Origin: Paeniglutamicibacter sp. Y32M11
Lineage (GTDB): Bacteria; Actinomycetota; Actinomycetes; Actinomycetales; Micrococcaceae
Assembly: GCF_019285735.1 (NCBI RefSeq)
Contig: NZ_CP079107.1
Location: 3,906,001 to 3,970,000, forward strand
DNA: 64,000 nucleotides
Direction of reading: 5' to 3'
Below, piece after piece: positions 42,623 through 50,515 of this stretch. Every line of letters starts with the position of its first letter. Positions within the stretch are counted from its first letter, which is position 1. The position numbers and the translations under genes were made by a program. Under the pieces are notes generated by a model that was not told the DNA's origin, made no database searches, and was given only the letters and a program-made list of their open reading frames with translations.

Positions 42623-43999
42623 TCAAGCCCCAAGCCGCATCCACGCATCGTTTCGCACCCGCCAACTCAGCGTGATGGCACGCGCGGCCATGAACCCCAC
42701 CCCGAACGCCACCCAGATCCACCCGACGGCCGAAACACCCGAATGTTCAAAGCGCGTAATAACAAAGAGCATCGGAAGGTAGAGCAGCAGGGTAATCAGT
42801 CCGGCAATCGCCAGATAGCGCGCATCGCCAGCACCAATCAACACCCCGTCAAGGACAAACACCAGCCCACAAATGGGTTGAGCCGCGGCAAGAATCCACA
42901 CCCCCACCATGGTCGCCCGACGTACCGAGTCATCGGCGGTGAACAGCGCTCCCACAAAGGGGGCGATGATCGCCAGCAGCGCGCCGGTAAAGATCCCAAA
43001 GTAGATGCCCCAACGCGACATGGTTTTGGTGAGGATATGCACCGCGCCCGCATGCCCGGCACCTAATTCCTTGCCGATCAGTGCTTGGGCGGCGATGGCC
43101 AGAGCATCCAGCGCGAAGGCCATAAACGTGAAAATGGTAAATACCAGCTGGTGTGCCGCGAGCGTGAGCGCTCCCTGCCCGGTGGCCACCCAGACGGTGG
43201 CGATCAGTGCCAGACGCAGGCTGAGGGTGCGCAGCATGAGCCAAGATCCGACCTTTCCGGTACTCAGCACCCCGCTCAGACTCGGTCGCAGCGACTGCTC
43301 CGAGCCGCGCATTCTCGGCACCAGCATCCACAAGTAGATGAGCGCCATCCCCCATTGCGCGATTGACGTACCCAATGCGGCACCCGATACCGACATACCC
43401 AACGGGTAAACCAGCACGTAGTTCAGCGCGATGTTTGCGGCGAATCCGATGCCGGCCACATAAAGCGGCGTTTTGGTGTCCTGCAGGCCGCGCAGCACGC
43501 CCGTCGCGGCGAGGACCAGCAGCATGGCAGGTATGCCAAAAGTGGAATATTGGATGTAGTCGACGGCGAATCCGTGCACTTCACCCGTGGCCCCCATGGC
43601 CGTGGCCAGCGCTGGCGCGCCAAAGAAGCCCACCACAGCGAGAATGAGGCCGAGCCCCAGGGCCAGGGCGATCCCGTCCCGTCCGGCCGCCATGGCCTTG
43701 CCCATGTTCCCGGATCCCATGGCTCGCGCGACGGCCGGGGTCGTGGAATAGGCCAAGAAAATCATCAGTCCGACGGCGGTCTGCAGGATGGTGGTGCCCA
43801 GCCCGGCGCCGGCAAGCTCATTGATTCCCAGGTGACCGATGATGGCCATGTCGGCCAGCAGGAAAAGTGGTTCGGCAATCAAGGCACCCAGCGCGGGGAT
43901 GGCAAGCGCCAGAATGCTGCGCCCCAGTCCGCGCGAGGATTCGGGAGTCAGCGCCTGTTTTTTTGCCGGTTGCTTCACCAACACCACACTACCGGGCAC
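42623..43999 (-). CDS. MATE-family efflux transporter (DinF-like)
   Basis: 458 residues with 12 predicted helices. The first helix bundle reads LGRSILALAIPALGALIAEPLFLLADMAIIGHLGINELAGAGLG, the standard MATE opening. LRGLQDTKTPLYVAGIGFAANIALNYVLVYPLGMSVSGAALGTSIAQWGMA is the repeat-linking region. It exports cationic or toxic compounds using Na+ or H+. GTG starts at 43999, 43987 and 43984 are all possible. It is divergent from a membrane protein/wHTH operon with a clear palindrome between them, so that wHTH protein probably controls this pump. Confidence 0.88.
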   Translation of the reverse strand: MPGSVVLVKQPAKKQALTPESSRGLGRSILALAIPALGALIAEPLFLLADMAIIGHLGINELAGAGLGTTILQTAVGLMIFLAYSTTPAVARAMGSGNMGKAMAAGRDGIALALGLGLILAVVGFFGAPALATAMGATGEVHGFAVDYIQYSTFGIPAMLLVLAATGVLRGLQDTKTPLYVAGIGFAANIALNYVLVYPLGMSVSGAALGTSIAQWGMALIYLWMLVPRMRGSEQSLRPSLSGVLSTGKVGSWLMLRTLSLRLALIATVWVATGQGALTLAAHQLVFTIFTFMAFALDALAIAAQALIGKELGAGHAGAVHILTKTMSRWGIYFGIFTGALLAIIAPFVGALFTADDSVRRATMVGVWILAAAQPICGLVFVLDGVLIGAGDARYLAIAGLITLLLYLPMLFVITRFEHSGVSAVGWIWVAFGVGFMAARAITLSWRVRNDAWMRLGA

Positions 44000-44028
44000 G
44001 GCCGCAGCGAAGAATGTTGATCAACCTA

Positions 44029-44058
44029 TTGACACAAACCAGTTTGCGTTACAAACTG
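44029..44058. promoter_or_regulatory. Promoter and operator between MATE gene and wHTH operon
   Basis: A consensus -35 TTGACA (44029-44034) is followed by the perfect inverted repeat CAGTTTG-CGTTA-CAAACTG (44040-44058). A TACAAA at 44050-44055 may act as -10, with a short 15-base spacer. A smaller palindrome GTTGATCAAC lies at 44016-44025. The small wHTH protein encoded at 44800 is the natural ligand candidate. Confidence 0.65.
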
Positions 44059-44128
44059 ATTTGCAGATAAACCTTCGCTTCCGCTCCAGCTTCCTCACCA
44101 CTGCACCGCGACGAAAGGACAACACATC

Positions 44129-44797
44129 ATGAATACCAACCCAGCATCTAGCACCGAACACGGATTCGATCCCCGGGCGGCCCTCGCCGCCATGGGACAG
44201 AGCGCTGCGGCCACCCGCGCAGCCATCGGCCCGAATCCCGCCATCATTTACTTCGTCTGGGCCGCTGCCTACCTCATCGGCTACGGCCTACTCCACGGAG
44301 CAAACTTCGGCTGGTTGCCCCTGCCCTACGGCACGGCACTGATCATTGGTGGCATCATCTTGTTGCTGGCGATCGCTTACACGGCGATCATCAGCATCCG
44401 TTCCGGATCCCAGATCCGGGGTGACTCCACCTTCGCGGGTTTGGCCTACGGAATGAGCTGGATGGCGGGATTCCTCATCGTGGCACTCTTCTCCATGGCG
44501 CTGGCCAAACTTTTCTCCACGCTCCTCCCCCACGCCGATGCATTGCAGATCGGCTGGCTGATCAACGCCGTCGCGATCCTGGTGGTGTCCCTGATGTACA
44601 TGCTCGGGGCCGCACTCTTCGGTGACCGCACCATGTTCATCCTTGGCTCATGCTTCACGGTGCTGAACGCTGCTGCGCTACTGGCGGGCCCGTCGGGCTT
44701 CATCTCCATCTTCGCCATCGGCGGCCCGATCCTGCTGATGATCGCGGGTACGGCGACCCTGATCTCCCGGCGCCGCGTGCTCCCGGTGGTGAAGTAG
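44129..44797 (+). CDS. Six-helix membrane protein, unknown function
   Basis: 222 residues. A polar N-terminus of about 35 residues (DPRAALAAMGQSAAATRAAIG) precedes six hydrophobic segments, for example IIYFVWAAAYLIGYGLLHGA, ALIIGGIILLLAIAYTAIISI and WLINAVAILVVSLMYMLGAALFG. Membrane proteins of this layout are often encoded just before a small winged-helix regulator in Actinobacteria, and their role is not established. The wHTH gene starts 3 bases after its stop, so the two are translationally coupled. GAAAGGA lies before the ATG. Confidence 0.72.
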   Translation: MNTNPASSTEHGFDPRAALAAMGQSAAATRAAIGPNPAIIYFVWAAAYLIGYGLLHGANFGWLPLPYGTALIIGGIILLLAIAYTAIISIRSGSQIRGDSTFAGLAYGMSWMAGFLIVALFSMALAKLFSTLLPHADALQIGWLINAVAILVVSLMYMLGAALFGDRTMFILGSCFTVLNAAALLAGPSGFISIFAIGGPILLMIAGTATLISRRRVLPVVK

Positions 44798-44799
44798 CC

Positions 44800-45084
44800 A
44801 TGGGCGAACTTGATCCGGTCATCCACGCCGATGCCAGACTGCGCGTCATGTCCTCACTGAACACCCTAGGATCCGCCGAAACGATCGCATTCCCCAAGCT
44901 GCGCACCATCCTGGGGATGACGGCGGGCAATCTCTCCACGCATCTGCGCAAGCTCGAGGATGCCGGATACATCCAGCAGAACAAGGTGATTCAGGGTCGC
45001 AGTCCGGCCACCTTCGTGGGCATCACCGCCCAAGGAGCCGCAGCGTTTGAGGCCTACAAACGTCAGCTCCTTGAACTGCTCTAA
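44800..45084 (+). CDS. Winged-helix transcriptional regulator (PF13601 type)
   Basis: Start taken at ATG 44800 (94 residues), three bases after the preceding stop. It begins MGELDPVIHADARLRVMSSL and contains TAGNLSTHLRKLEDAGYIQ, the recognition helix and wing of a MarR/ArsR-like small wHTH domain, then VGITAQGAAAFEAYKRQL. The family is typified by short autorepressors beside transport genes. It probably binds the CAGTTTG/CAAACTG palindrome upstream of its operon and so also controls the divergent MATE pump. Its stop codon overlaps that of the convergent MFS gene (shared CTAA). Confidence 0.85.
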   Translation: MGELDPVIHADARLRVMSSLNTLGSAETIAFPKLRTILGMTAGNLSTHLRKLEDAGYIQQNKVIQGRSPATFVGITAQGAAAFEAYKRQLLELL

Positions 45085-46355
45085 GAGCTGGGCAGAGAGC
45101 TCGGTGCGGAGCCGGGGCCGGAGACCGGGCCCCGGCGCAGACCCAGCAGCGCCAGCACCGCGGCACACACCAGCAGGCACAACACCGCCAGCACCAACCC
45201 GGCCCAGTTCCCGGCATTAAAGGCGAAGCCCAGGGCCCAGCCGAACACCGAGGAACCGGAATAGTAGGCCAGGTTGTACAGGCTGGCTGCCTGCGCCCGA
45301 CCACCGATGGCCAGCATCGGGATCCAGCCGTTGGCCACCGAATGTGCACCAAAGAACCCGGCGGTAAAAATCAGCAAACCCACCACCACGGTGGGCAAAA
45401 AATTCACCAGCGTGACCGCCAGCCCCACCGACATCAGTCCAATGCAGAAGAGCAGCACCGGCAGGCGGTTAAAGCGCGCCACCATCGATCCCGATTTACG
45501 TGATGACCACGTCCCGGACAGGTAGGCAACAAAGACCAGCGACGCGAGGGAAGCGGGGATGAAAAATGGTGCGGCCTCCAAGCGGAAACCCAGATAGTTG
45601 TACACGGCCACAAAACCGCCCATCAGCAAAAAACCCTGCGCATAAAGCACCAGCAGTGATCCCCTGCGCAGATTCATCCACAACTTTTTCCACAGGGGTA
45701 CCCGGTGCGGGCTGCGCCAGGGCACGGGCGTAAACCCCTGCGGCTTGGGCGCCATCGTGATGAACACGGCGGCGGCAACCGCGGCCATGAGGGAAACCAC
45801 CAGGGTGCCCACGCGCCAGGAGACAAACTCACTGAGCGGCCCGGCCACCAGACGCCCGGCCAAACCACCGAGGGTGGTTCCAGAGATATAGGTACCAGCG
45901 GCAACGGCCGAATGCAGCGGCGAAATTTCCTCGGAAAGATAGGCCAACGCGACGGCGGGGATCCCACCGAGCGCCAGCCCCTCAATGAAACGCAGGACCA
46001 GCAAGACCTCATACCCCGGGGAGAAGGGAACTGCCAGCCCCAGCACCACGGCGGCCAACACCGCGAAGCTCATCGCACGCAGTCTGCCCATCCGGTCGGC
46101 CAATAATGACCAGAACAGCACCGAGGTGGCCAAGCCCAGGGTGGCGGCGGAAACCGCAAGAGCTGCGTCGGATTCGGAGATGACGAGATCTCGGGCGAGC
46201 TCCGGCAGCACACCTTGAACCGAGTACAACTGGGAGAAGGTGGCTACACCTGCGGCAAAGAGGGCAAGGATCATCCGGCGGTAGCCGGCGCTTCCATGCC
46301 GGTGCCCCTGCCAGGGGGACGGTGACGCGGGCTGGTCTTCGGGAACGCGATTCAC
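45081..46355 (-). CDS. MFS permease (YnfM/AraJ-like exporter)
   Basis: 424 residues with 12 helices. YSVQGVLPELARDLVISESDAALAVSAATLGLATSVLFWSLLADRMGRLRAM contains helix 1-2 and motif A. FIEGLALGGIPAVALAYLSEEIS is the motif C-like region. Similar to YnfM, NimT and related exporters of small molecules. The specific substrate is unknown. Convergent with the wHTH gene; the two stop codons overlap by three bases inside CTAA and no terminator lies between, so read-through RNA could be antisense to each gene. Confidence 0.85.
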   Translation of the reverse strand: MNRVPEDQPASPSPWQGHRHGSAGYRRMILALFAAGVATFSQLYSVQGVLPELARDLVISESDAALAVSAATLGLATSVLFWSLLADRMGRLRAMSFAVLAAVVLGLAVPFSPGYEVLLVLRFIEGLALGGIPAVALAYLSEEISPLHSAVAAGTYISGTTLGGLAGRLVAGPLSEFVSWRVGTLVVSLMAAVAAAVFITMAPKPQGFTPVPWRSPHRVPLWKKLWMNLRRGSLLVLYAQGFLLMGGFVAVYNYLGFRLEAAPFFIPASLASLVFVAYLSGTWSSRKSGSMVARFNRLPVLLFCIGLMSVGLAVTLVNFLPTVVVGLLIFTAGFFGAHSVANGWIPMLAIGGRAQAASLYNLAYYSGSSVFGWALGFAFNAGNWAGLVLAVLCLLVCAAVLALLGLRRGPVSGPGSAPSSLPSS

Positions 46356-46383
46356 GAGCGCGGGCGGCTTTCTGTCAGGAATT

Positions 46384-47148
46384 TTATTGCGGCAACAGCG
46401 GCAGCAGCGTGTAGGAAAGAATCAACGCCACCGAGTTGTTAAAAACGTGGAACATGTAGGAGTAGGCCAGCGATTTTCCGGTCAGCACGTAGGCCACCGA
46501 CATCATGATGCCCAGCATGAGATAGGGAATCGCGCTGGTCAGATCGAAGGACCCGGCACCGATGAAATGCAGCGACGCAAAGAGCACGACCGAGATGCCC
46601 ACACACACCCACACGTTGAGTTTGCGGCTGAGTTTGCCGATCAGCAGGTGCCGGAAGATGTATTCCTCGACCAGCGGGCCCATGAGCGCCGTGACCACAA
46701 ACATCGTTAAAAACGGCACCGAGCGGGTCATTGCTTCGATGGCCAACTGATTTTCGCTCTTGATCGGGTTGCCCATCGCGGTGAGCACGATGGCGCTGAT
46801 GATCAGTGATCCCAGCCAGCCACCGGGGATCATCAACACCTTGAGCCAGGTGTGATATTTGAAGGTGGCGAAGGAGACTCGCAGTGCCTCGAACGCCACG
46901 ATCATCACCCCGGTAAAGACGAGGGCGTACATGATCAGGTTCACGGCAAATTGCGCCGAGTCCGCATCCTTGAAGGCCCCCATAAATCCGGGGATCAGTG
47001 CCAGCAGTGAGGCCGCACCGAAGATGAAAAGCACCACGTAGATCCCCAGCACCACGCCATCGCCGCGCCGAAATGACCCGGCCTCAAAAACCGGTTGGCG
47101 CCCTCGCGCGCTCGGGGCATCGGGACGGGGGTACGGGGTGTGCGACAT
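46384..47148 (-). CDS. CPBP-family intramembrane metalloprotease (Abi/CAAX type)
   Basis: 254 residues with about seven helices. The catalytic motifs of the Rce1/CPBP family are present: GPLVEEYIFRHLLIGKLSR (E-E-x3-R), then SVVLFASLHFIGAG (F-x3-H), and further along LMLGIMMSVAYVLTGKSLAYSYMFHVFNNSVAL, giving the fourth histidine. These enzymes cleave prenylated or bacteriocin-related peptides in the membrane. In bacteria the substrates are mostly unknown. It follows the MFS gene by 28 bases on the same strand. Confidence 0.88.
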   Translation of the reverse strand: MSHTPYPRPDAPSARGRQPVFEAGSFRRGDGVVLGIYVVLFIFGAASLLALIPGFMGAFKDADSAQFAVNLIMYALVFTGVMIVAFEALRVSFATFKYHTWLKVLMIPGGWLGSLIISAIVLTAMGNPIKSENQLAIEAMTRSVPFLTMFVVTALMGPLVEEYIFRHLLIGKLSRKLNVWVCVGISVVLFASLHFIGAGSFDLTSAIPYLMLGIMMSVAYVLTGKSLAYSYMFHVFNNSVALILSYTLLPLLPQ

Positions 47149-47277
47149 GGTTTCCAGCCTACCGAGTCGCAGACGGCTTCAGGTTCAGTGGCGGGTGAGT
47201 CACGATGCCCGCTTAAGACCAGCCGCCGGCGCCGGCCACCCCGGCGCCCGTCTATCCCCCGGTAGCCGCTGGCTCGA

Positions 47278-47940
47278 CTACTCGACGCGCAGGCCCAGCT
47301 CGTTGGCAAGGATCGGGGCGAGATCCATAAGCTGTTCAAAGCTCACCGTGGCCCCCTTCAGTGCCGAGATCCCCGAGAGCGTGCGCAACCGCGCCCCGCG
47401 CAGATCCACGTCCTTTAACTTGGCACCGTTCAGCGCCAGGGTATCGATGGTGCAGTCGATGAAGGTGACGCGCTCCAGGTTGGCCCCGCCAACATCAAGT
47501 TCTTCGATGTGCACATCGCGAAATTCGACGTCCTTGATCTTCGCACGGCGCAGATTCAGGTAACCGAGCTTGGCCCGCTCAAAGCGTACCGAGCGGAAGG
47601 TGGAGCCGTAGAGTTCGGCAGAGCCAATGCGCCCACCGATCACCTCGGTGTTCCACCAGCCGGAATCGGGAGCCTCGAGTACCGGGGCGTTAACTTCTTC
47701 GATGCGGCAATCCCCAAACGTCACGCGGGTCAGCGCGGCACCCTGCAGGGAGACAGCACGGAAGTGGCACTCGGTGAAGACCGCATCCTCTAGGTCCACA
47801 CCGTCGGCATCGTCGGATTCAAAAAGCAGCCGTTCGGCCCGGCCATCAATCTCCAACCCGGTCAGATCTCCGGACCCGTCGGTGGCGGGTTCCTTGAAGG
47901 CGGGCAGGCGAGGAGCTTTTACGACGGCAGGCATGAGCAA
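47278..47940 (-). CDS. Pentapeptide-repeat protein
   Basis: 220 residues. From about residue 30 to 190 the sequence is a run of A(D/N)LXX-type repeats, for example LEDAVFTECHFRAVSLQGAALTRVTFGDCRIEEV and FERAKLGYLNLRRAKIKDVEFRDVHIEELDVGGANLERVTFID, forming a right-handed quadrilateral helix. Some such proteins mimic DNA and bind gyrase (MfpA/Qnr), but this one has a long polar N-terminus and no clear mimic charge pattern, so its function is open. It is a stand-alone minus-strand gene. Confidence 0.88.
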   Translation of the reverse strand: MLMPAVVKAPRLPAFKEPATDGSGDLTGLEIDGRAERLLFESDDADGVDLEDAVFTECHFRAVSLQGAALTRVTFGDCRIEEVNAPVLEAPDSGWWNTEVIGGRIGSAELYGSTFRSVRFERAKLGYLNLRRAKIKDVEFRDVHIEELDVGGANLERVTFIDCTIDTLALNGAKLKDVDLRGARLRTLSGISALKGATVSFEQLMDLAPILANELGLRVE

Positions 47941-48046
47941 TAGCTTATGTGGCGCGAGAGATGATTGAGGCCGGGGCCCGCGAGGGGTTTCTCACCCCCT
48001 CCGTCCTTGACGCGCGGGCGGCACTAGGCTCTGGCGAAACGCGGGA

Positions 48047-50242
48047 CTACCGGGATGGTGCGAAGAGCGGATCCTGGGCCAAGCCCTTCGCCAGCGCCGG
48101 TGCCAGCGAGGCGGAGAAGTCGTGGGAGAGATGGGACTTGTCGTAGTAGGTGATCAGCGATCCGATCACCGCAAAACACTGCGTGTCACTGCAGAGGTGA
48201 TCCGTCAGATCCACGCCGAGGATGCCCTTGGGCGCCTCGTCACTGGCCAGGGCGCGCTGTAGGTTGGGCGTGATGGAGGTGCCGACCTTCCGCGTTACCG
48301 AACAGGCCAGCGGGTCGTCGGGGTTTGATGCCACACAGGTGGGAACGTTGGTATTACCGAGCCGCGGCACCTCGTGCAGCACCACGACCTTCTTGCCCGC
48401 GTCGCTCCAGCTCTTCCACAAAGTGGTGAAGCCCTGGGTGGCCGGATGGGTAAATTCGTAGCCCGGCGAGGAGACCCAGGTGCGTTTATTGCCCTGCGCC
48501 GCCACCACAATGGCGTCGATGCTCTGGTCGGCTGCCAGCTTCGGGCCGAGGGCACGGATCGACTCGGTGCACAGCCGCTGGGCGGTACCCCCGAGCGTTT
48601 CGGATCCCTTCAACGCCGCGAGACTGGGACTGCAGCCCGAACGGATGTGGGTCACCAGTTCCCACCCGCGTTCCTTGGCGACGAGTTCCAGCGCGGGGAG
48701 CCAAGCCGAGGCATGCGAGTCTCCCACCACCGCGATCCGTAGTCTGGGGTGGTCGCGTTCCCCCAGCAGGCAGCTGGATTCTCCGACCTGCAGGGTGTCT
48801 GCTTCACAGCCCGGGAACATCGGTGCGCGCACCTGCTGGGAGACGGCCACCGCCGATGGGTACGGGGCGAAGGTTGAGGCTACCGGCTGGCAGTCGGCGG
48901 GATGCTCCATGGTGCGTGCGCCGTAACAGGAATCGGTGATGGGCAGTCGCGGCAAATTGGCAGATGCCGATGAGGCGGCCGTGCCGGCCCAGGACACCCC
49001 CGCCAGCACCACCATGCCCGCCAGGGCAAAGACCAGAGTATTGCGCACGGGCTGAAGCAGCGCACCAAAGCGCAGTGGATCCTCCACGAGGCGCTGGGCC
49101 ACGGCGGCCAGGACAAAGGTCAGCAGAACGATGCCTGCCTCGTGGTACCACTTGGGTTCGGCGTGCAGCACAAAGGGGGCGATGATGATCAGCGGCCAGT
49201 GCCAGAGGTAGGCGCCGTAGCTTTTATCTCCCACCCAGCGCATCGGGCGGATTGACAGCCAGTGGGCGTGGGACATGAAACGCAGGGAGGCACGTTGCGA
49301 ACCGGCGGCCACCAACACGGCCGCGGTGCCCAGCACCGGTACTAACGCCGCGGTGCCGGGGAATCGGGTATCGGCGGGGATCAGCCAGGCCCCGAGAAGC
49401 AGCGTGATCAGCCCTCCCCAACCCAGCAGGGACCCGGCTAGCGACCCGATTCCGCGTTTGGCACAGAGCAACGCCACCACACCGCCGAGCGCAAATTCCC
49501 ATGCCCGACCGACGGTATTAAAGTAGGCGCCGGGCGGGTTGGCGGCGGTGATCCACAGCCCGTAGGCGAAGGACAGCACCGTGATGGTGCCCATGGTGAT
49601 CAGGAAAATTGTGTACAGTTCCGGTGCGCGAGCTGCCCCGCGCGTCCGTTTGGTGCCCGGAAGCAGTTTTTTGGCCAGCAGCACGGCGCCGAGCAGCAGC
49701 AGCGGCCAGGCAATGTAGAACTGTTCCTCCACGGACAGCGACCAATAGTGCTGTACGGCGGTGGCCATTTGCCCGGCGGCGGAGTAATCGGTGGCCTCTG
49801 CGACCAGCGCCCAGTTCTCCACATAGAGTCCGGCCGCGGCGATGTGCTTAAACATCGTGCCGTGCTCGGTGGCGGGGATAAAAACGTAGACCGCCGCGGC
49901 GATGGCCAGCAGCACCGTGAATGCCAGCGGCAGCAACCGGCGAATGCGTCGGGCCCAAAAACTGGCAAGTTTGATGGTGCCGGTGGCACGGAATTCGCGG
50001 AACAGGTGCGCGGTGATCAGGTACCCGGAGATAACGAAGAACATGTCCACGCCGATGAAGCCGCCGCTGAGCGCACCGGGGCGCAGGTGATGGACGATGA
50101 CCATCAGCACCGCGATCGCGCGCAGCCCTTGAATCTCTGGCCTGAAGCCCATCGAAGAACCGGGCAGGAGGGTACCTGCAGCACTGGCCGGGGCCGTCTT
50201 ACGGTGTTTTTCGGCCGGTTCGGTGCTGGGGCGAGCTGTCAC
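48047..50242 (-). CDS. Acyltransferase-3 / SGNH fusion protein (OafA-like O-acetyltransferase)
   Basis: 731 residues from a GTG at 50242. An ATG at 50153 would start directly at the family sequence. The acyltransferase-3 domain starts FRPEIQGLRAIAVLMVIVHHLRPG, followed by GGFIGVDMFFVISGYLIT and FWARRIRRLLPLAFTVL, with about ten helices to residue 420. A periplasm-facing SGNH esterase domain follows, with IAVVGDSHASAWLPALE (Ser nucleophile) and the Asp-His pair in TYYDKSHLSHDF. Such fusions O-acetylate peptidoglycan, polysaccharide or lipid at the cell surface. No polysaccharide genes adjoin it, so the acceptor cannot be named. Confidence 0.88.
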   Translation of the reverse strand: MTARPSTEPAEKHRKTAPASAAGTLLPGSSMGFRPEIQGLRAIAVLMVIVHHLRPGALSGGFIGVDMFFVISGYLITAHLFREFRATGTIKLASFWARRIRRLLPLAFTVLLAIAAAVYVFIPATEHGTMFKHIAAAGLYVENWALVAEATDYSAAGQMATAVQHYWSLSVEEQFYIAWPLLLLGAVLLAKKLLPGTKRTRGAARAPELYTIFLITMGTITVLSFAYGLWITAANPPGAYFNTVGRAWEFALGGVVALLCAKRGIGSLAGSLLGWGGLITLLLGAWLIPADTRFPGTAALVPVLGTAAVLVAAGSQRASLRFMSHAHWLSIRPMRWVGDKSYGAYLWHWPLIIIAPFVLHAEPKWYHEAGIVLLTFVLAAVAQRLVEDPLRFGALLQPVRNTLVFALAGMVVLAGVSWAGTAASSASANLPRLPITDSCYGARTMEHPADCQPVASTFAPYPSAVAVSQQVRAPMFPGCEADTLQVGESSCLLGERDHPRLRIAVVGDSHASAWLPALELVAKERGWELVTHIRSGCSPSLAALKGSETLGGTAQRLCTESIRALGPKLAADQSIDAIVVAAQGNKRTWVSSPGYEFTHPATQGFTTLWKSWSDAGKKVVVLHEVPRLGNTNVPTCVASNPDDPLACSVTRKVGTSITPNLQRALASDEAPKGILGVDLTDHLCSDTQCFAVIGSLITYYDKSHLSHDFSASLAPALAKGLAQDPLFAPSR

Positions 50243-50442
50243 TTGTGTAAGCCTAGTGCACCGCCCGCGCCTCGAGCCGGGTCCGAAGTCCCACACCCCT
50301 CTTGCTCGCAGGGGCGATGGGTGCGGGCGTCTGAGGCCCAGTTCGGCGGCGAACGTTGCGCCGTCGCAACCATGATCGCCTCGACGCTGAGCGCCACGCC
50401 AGCGCGACCGTGAAAAGTACCCCAGCGGGCCAGACACGGCAA

Positions 50443-50488
50443 GGGCGCGTCGCTGGGTGGAAAATTACTCCCACTCACCGACGCGCCC
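50443..50488. terminator. Hairpin after the ABC exporter genes
   Basis: GGGCGCGTCG (50443-50452) pairs with CGACGCGCCC (50479-50488), and the pairing continues inward through GGGTGG/CCCACT-type bases. It lies 28 bases past the stop of the second ABC gene. The remaining 50243-50442 shows no gene or clear promoter. Confidence 0.75.
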
Positions 50489-50515
50489 CGAGCGTCACGC
50501 CGTAACGCTAGCCGG

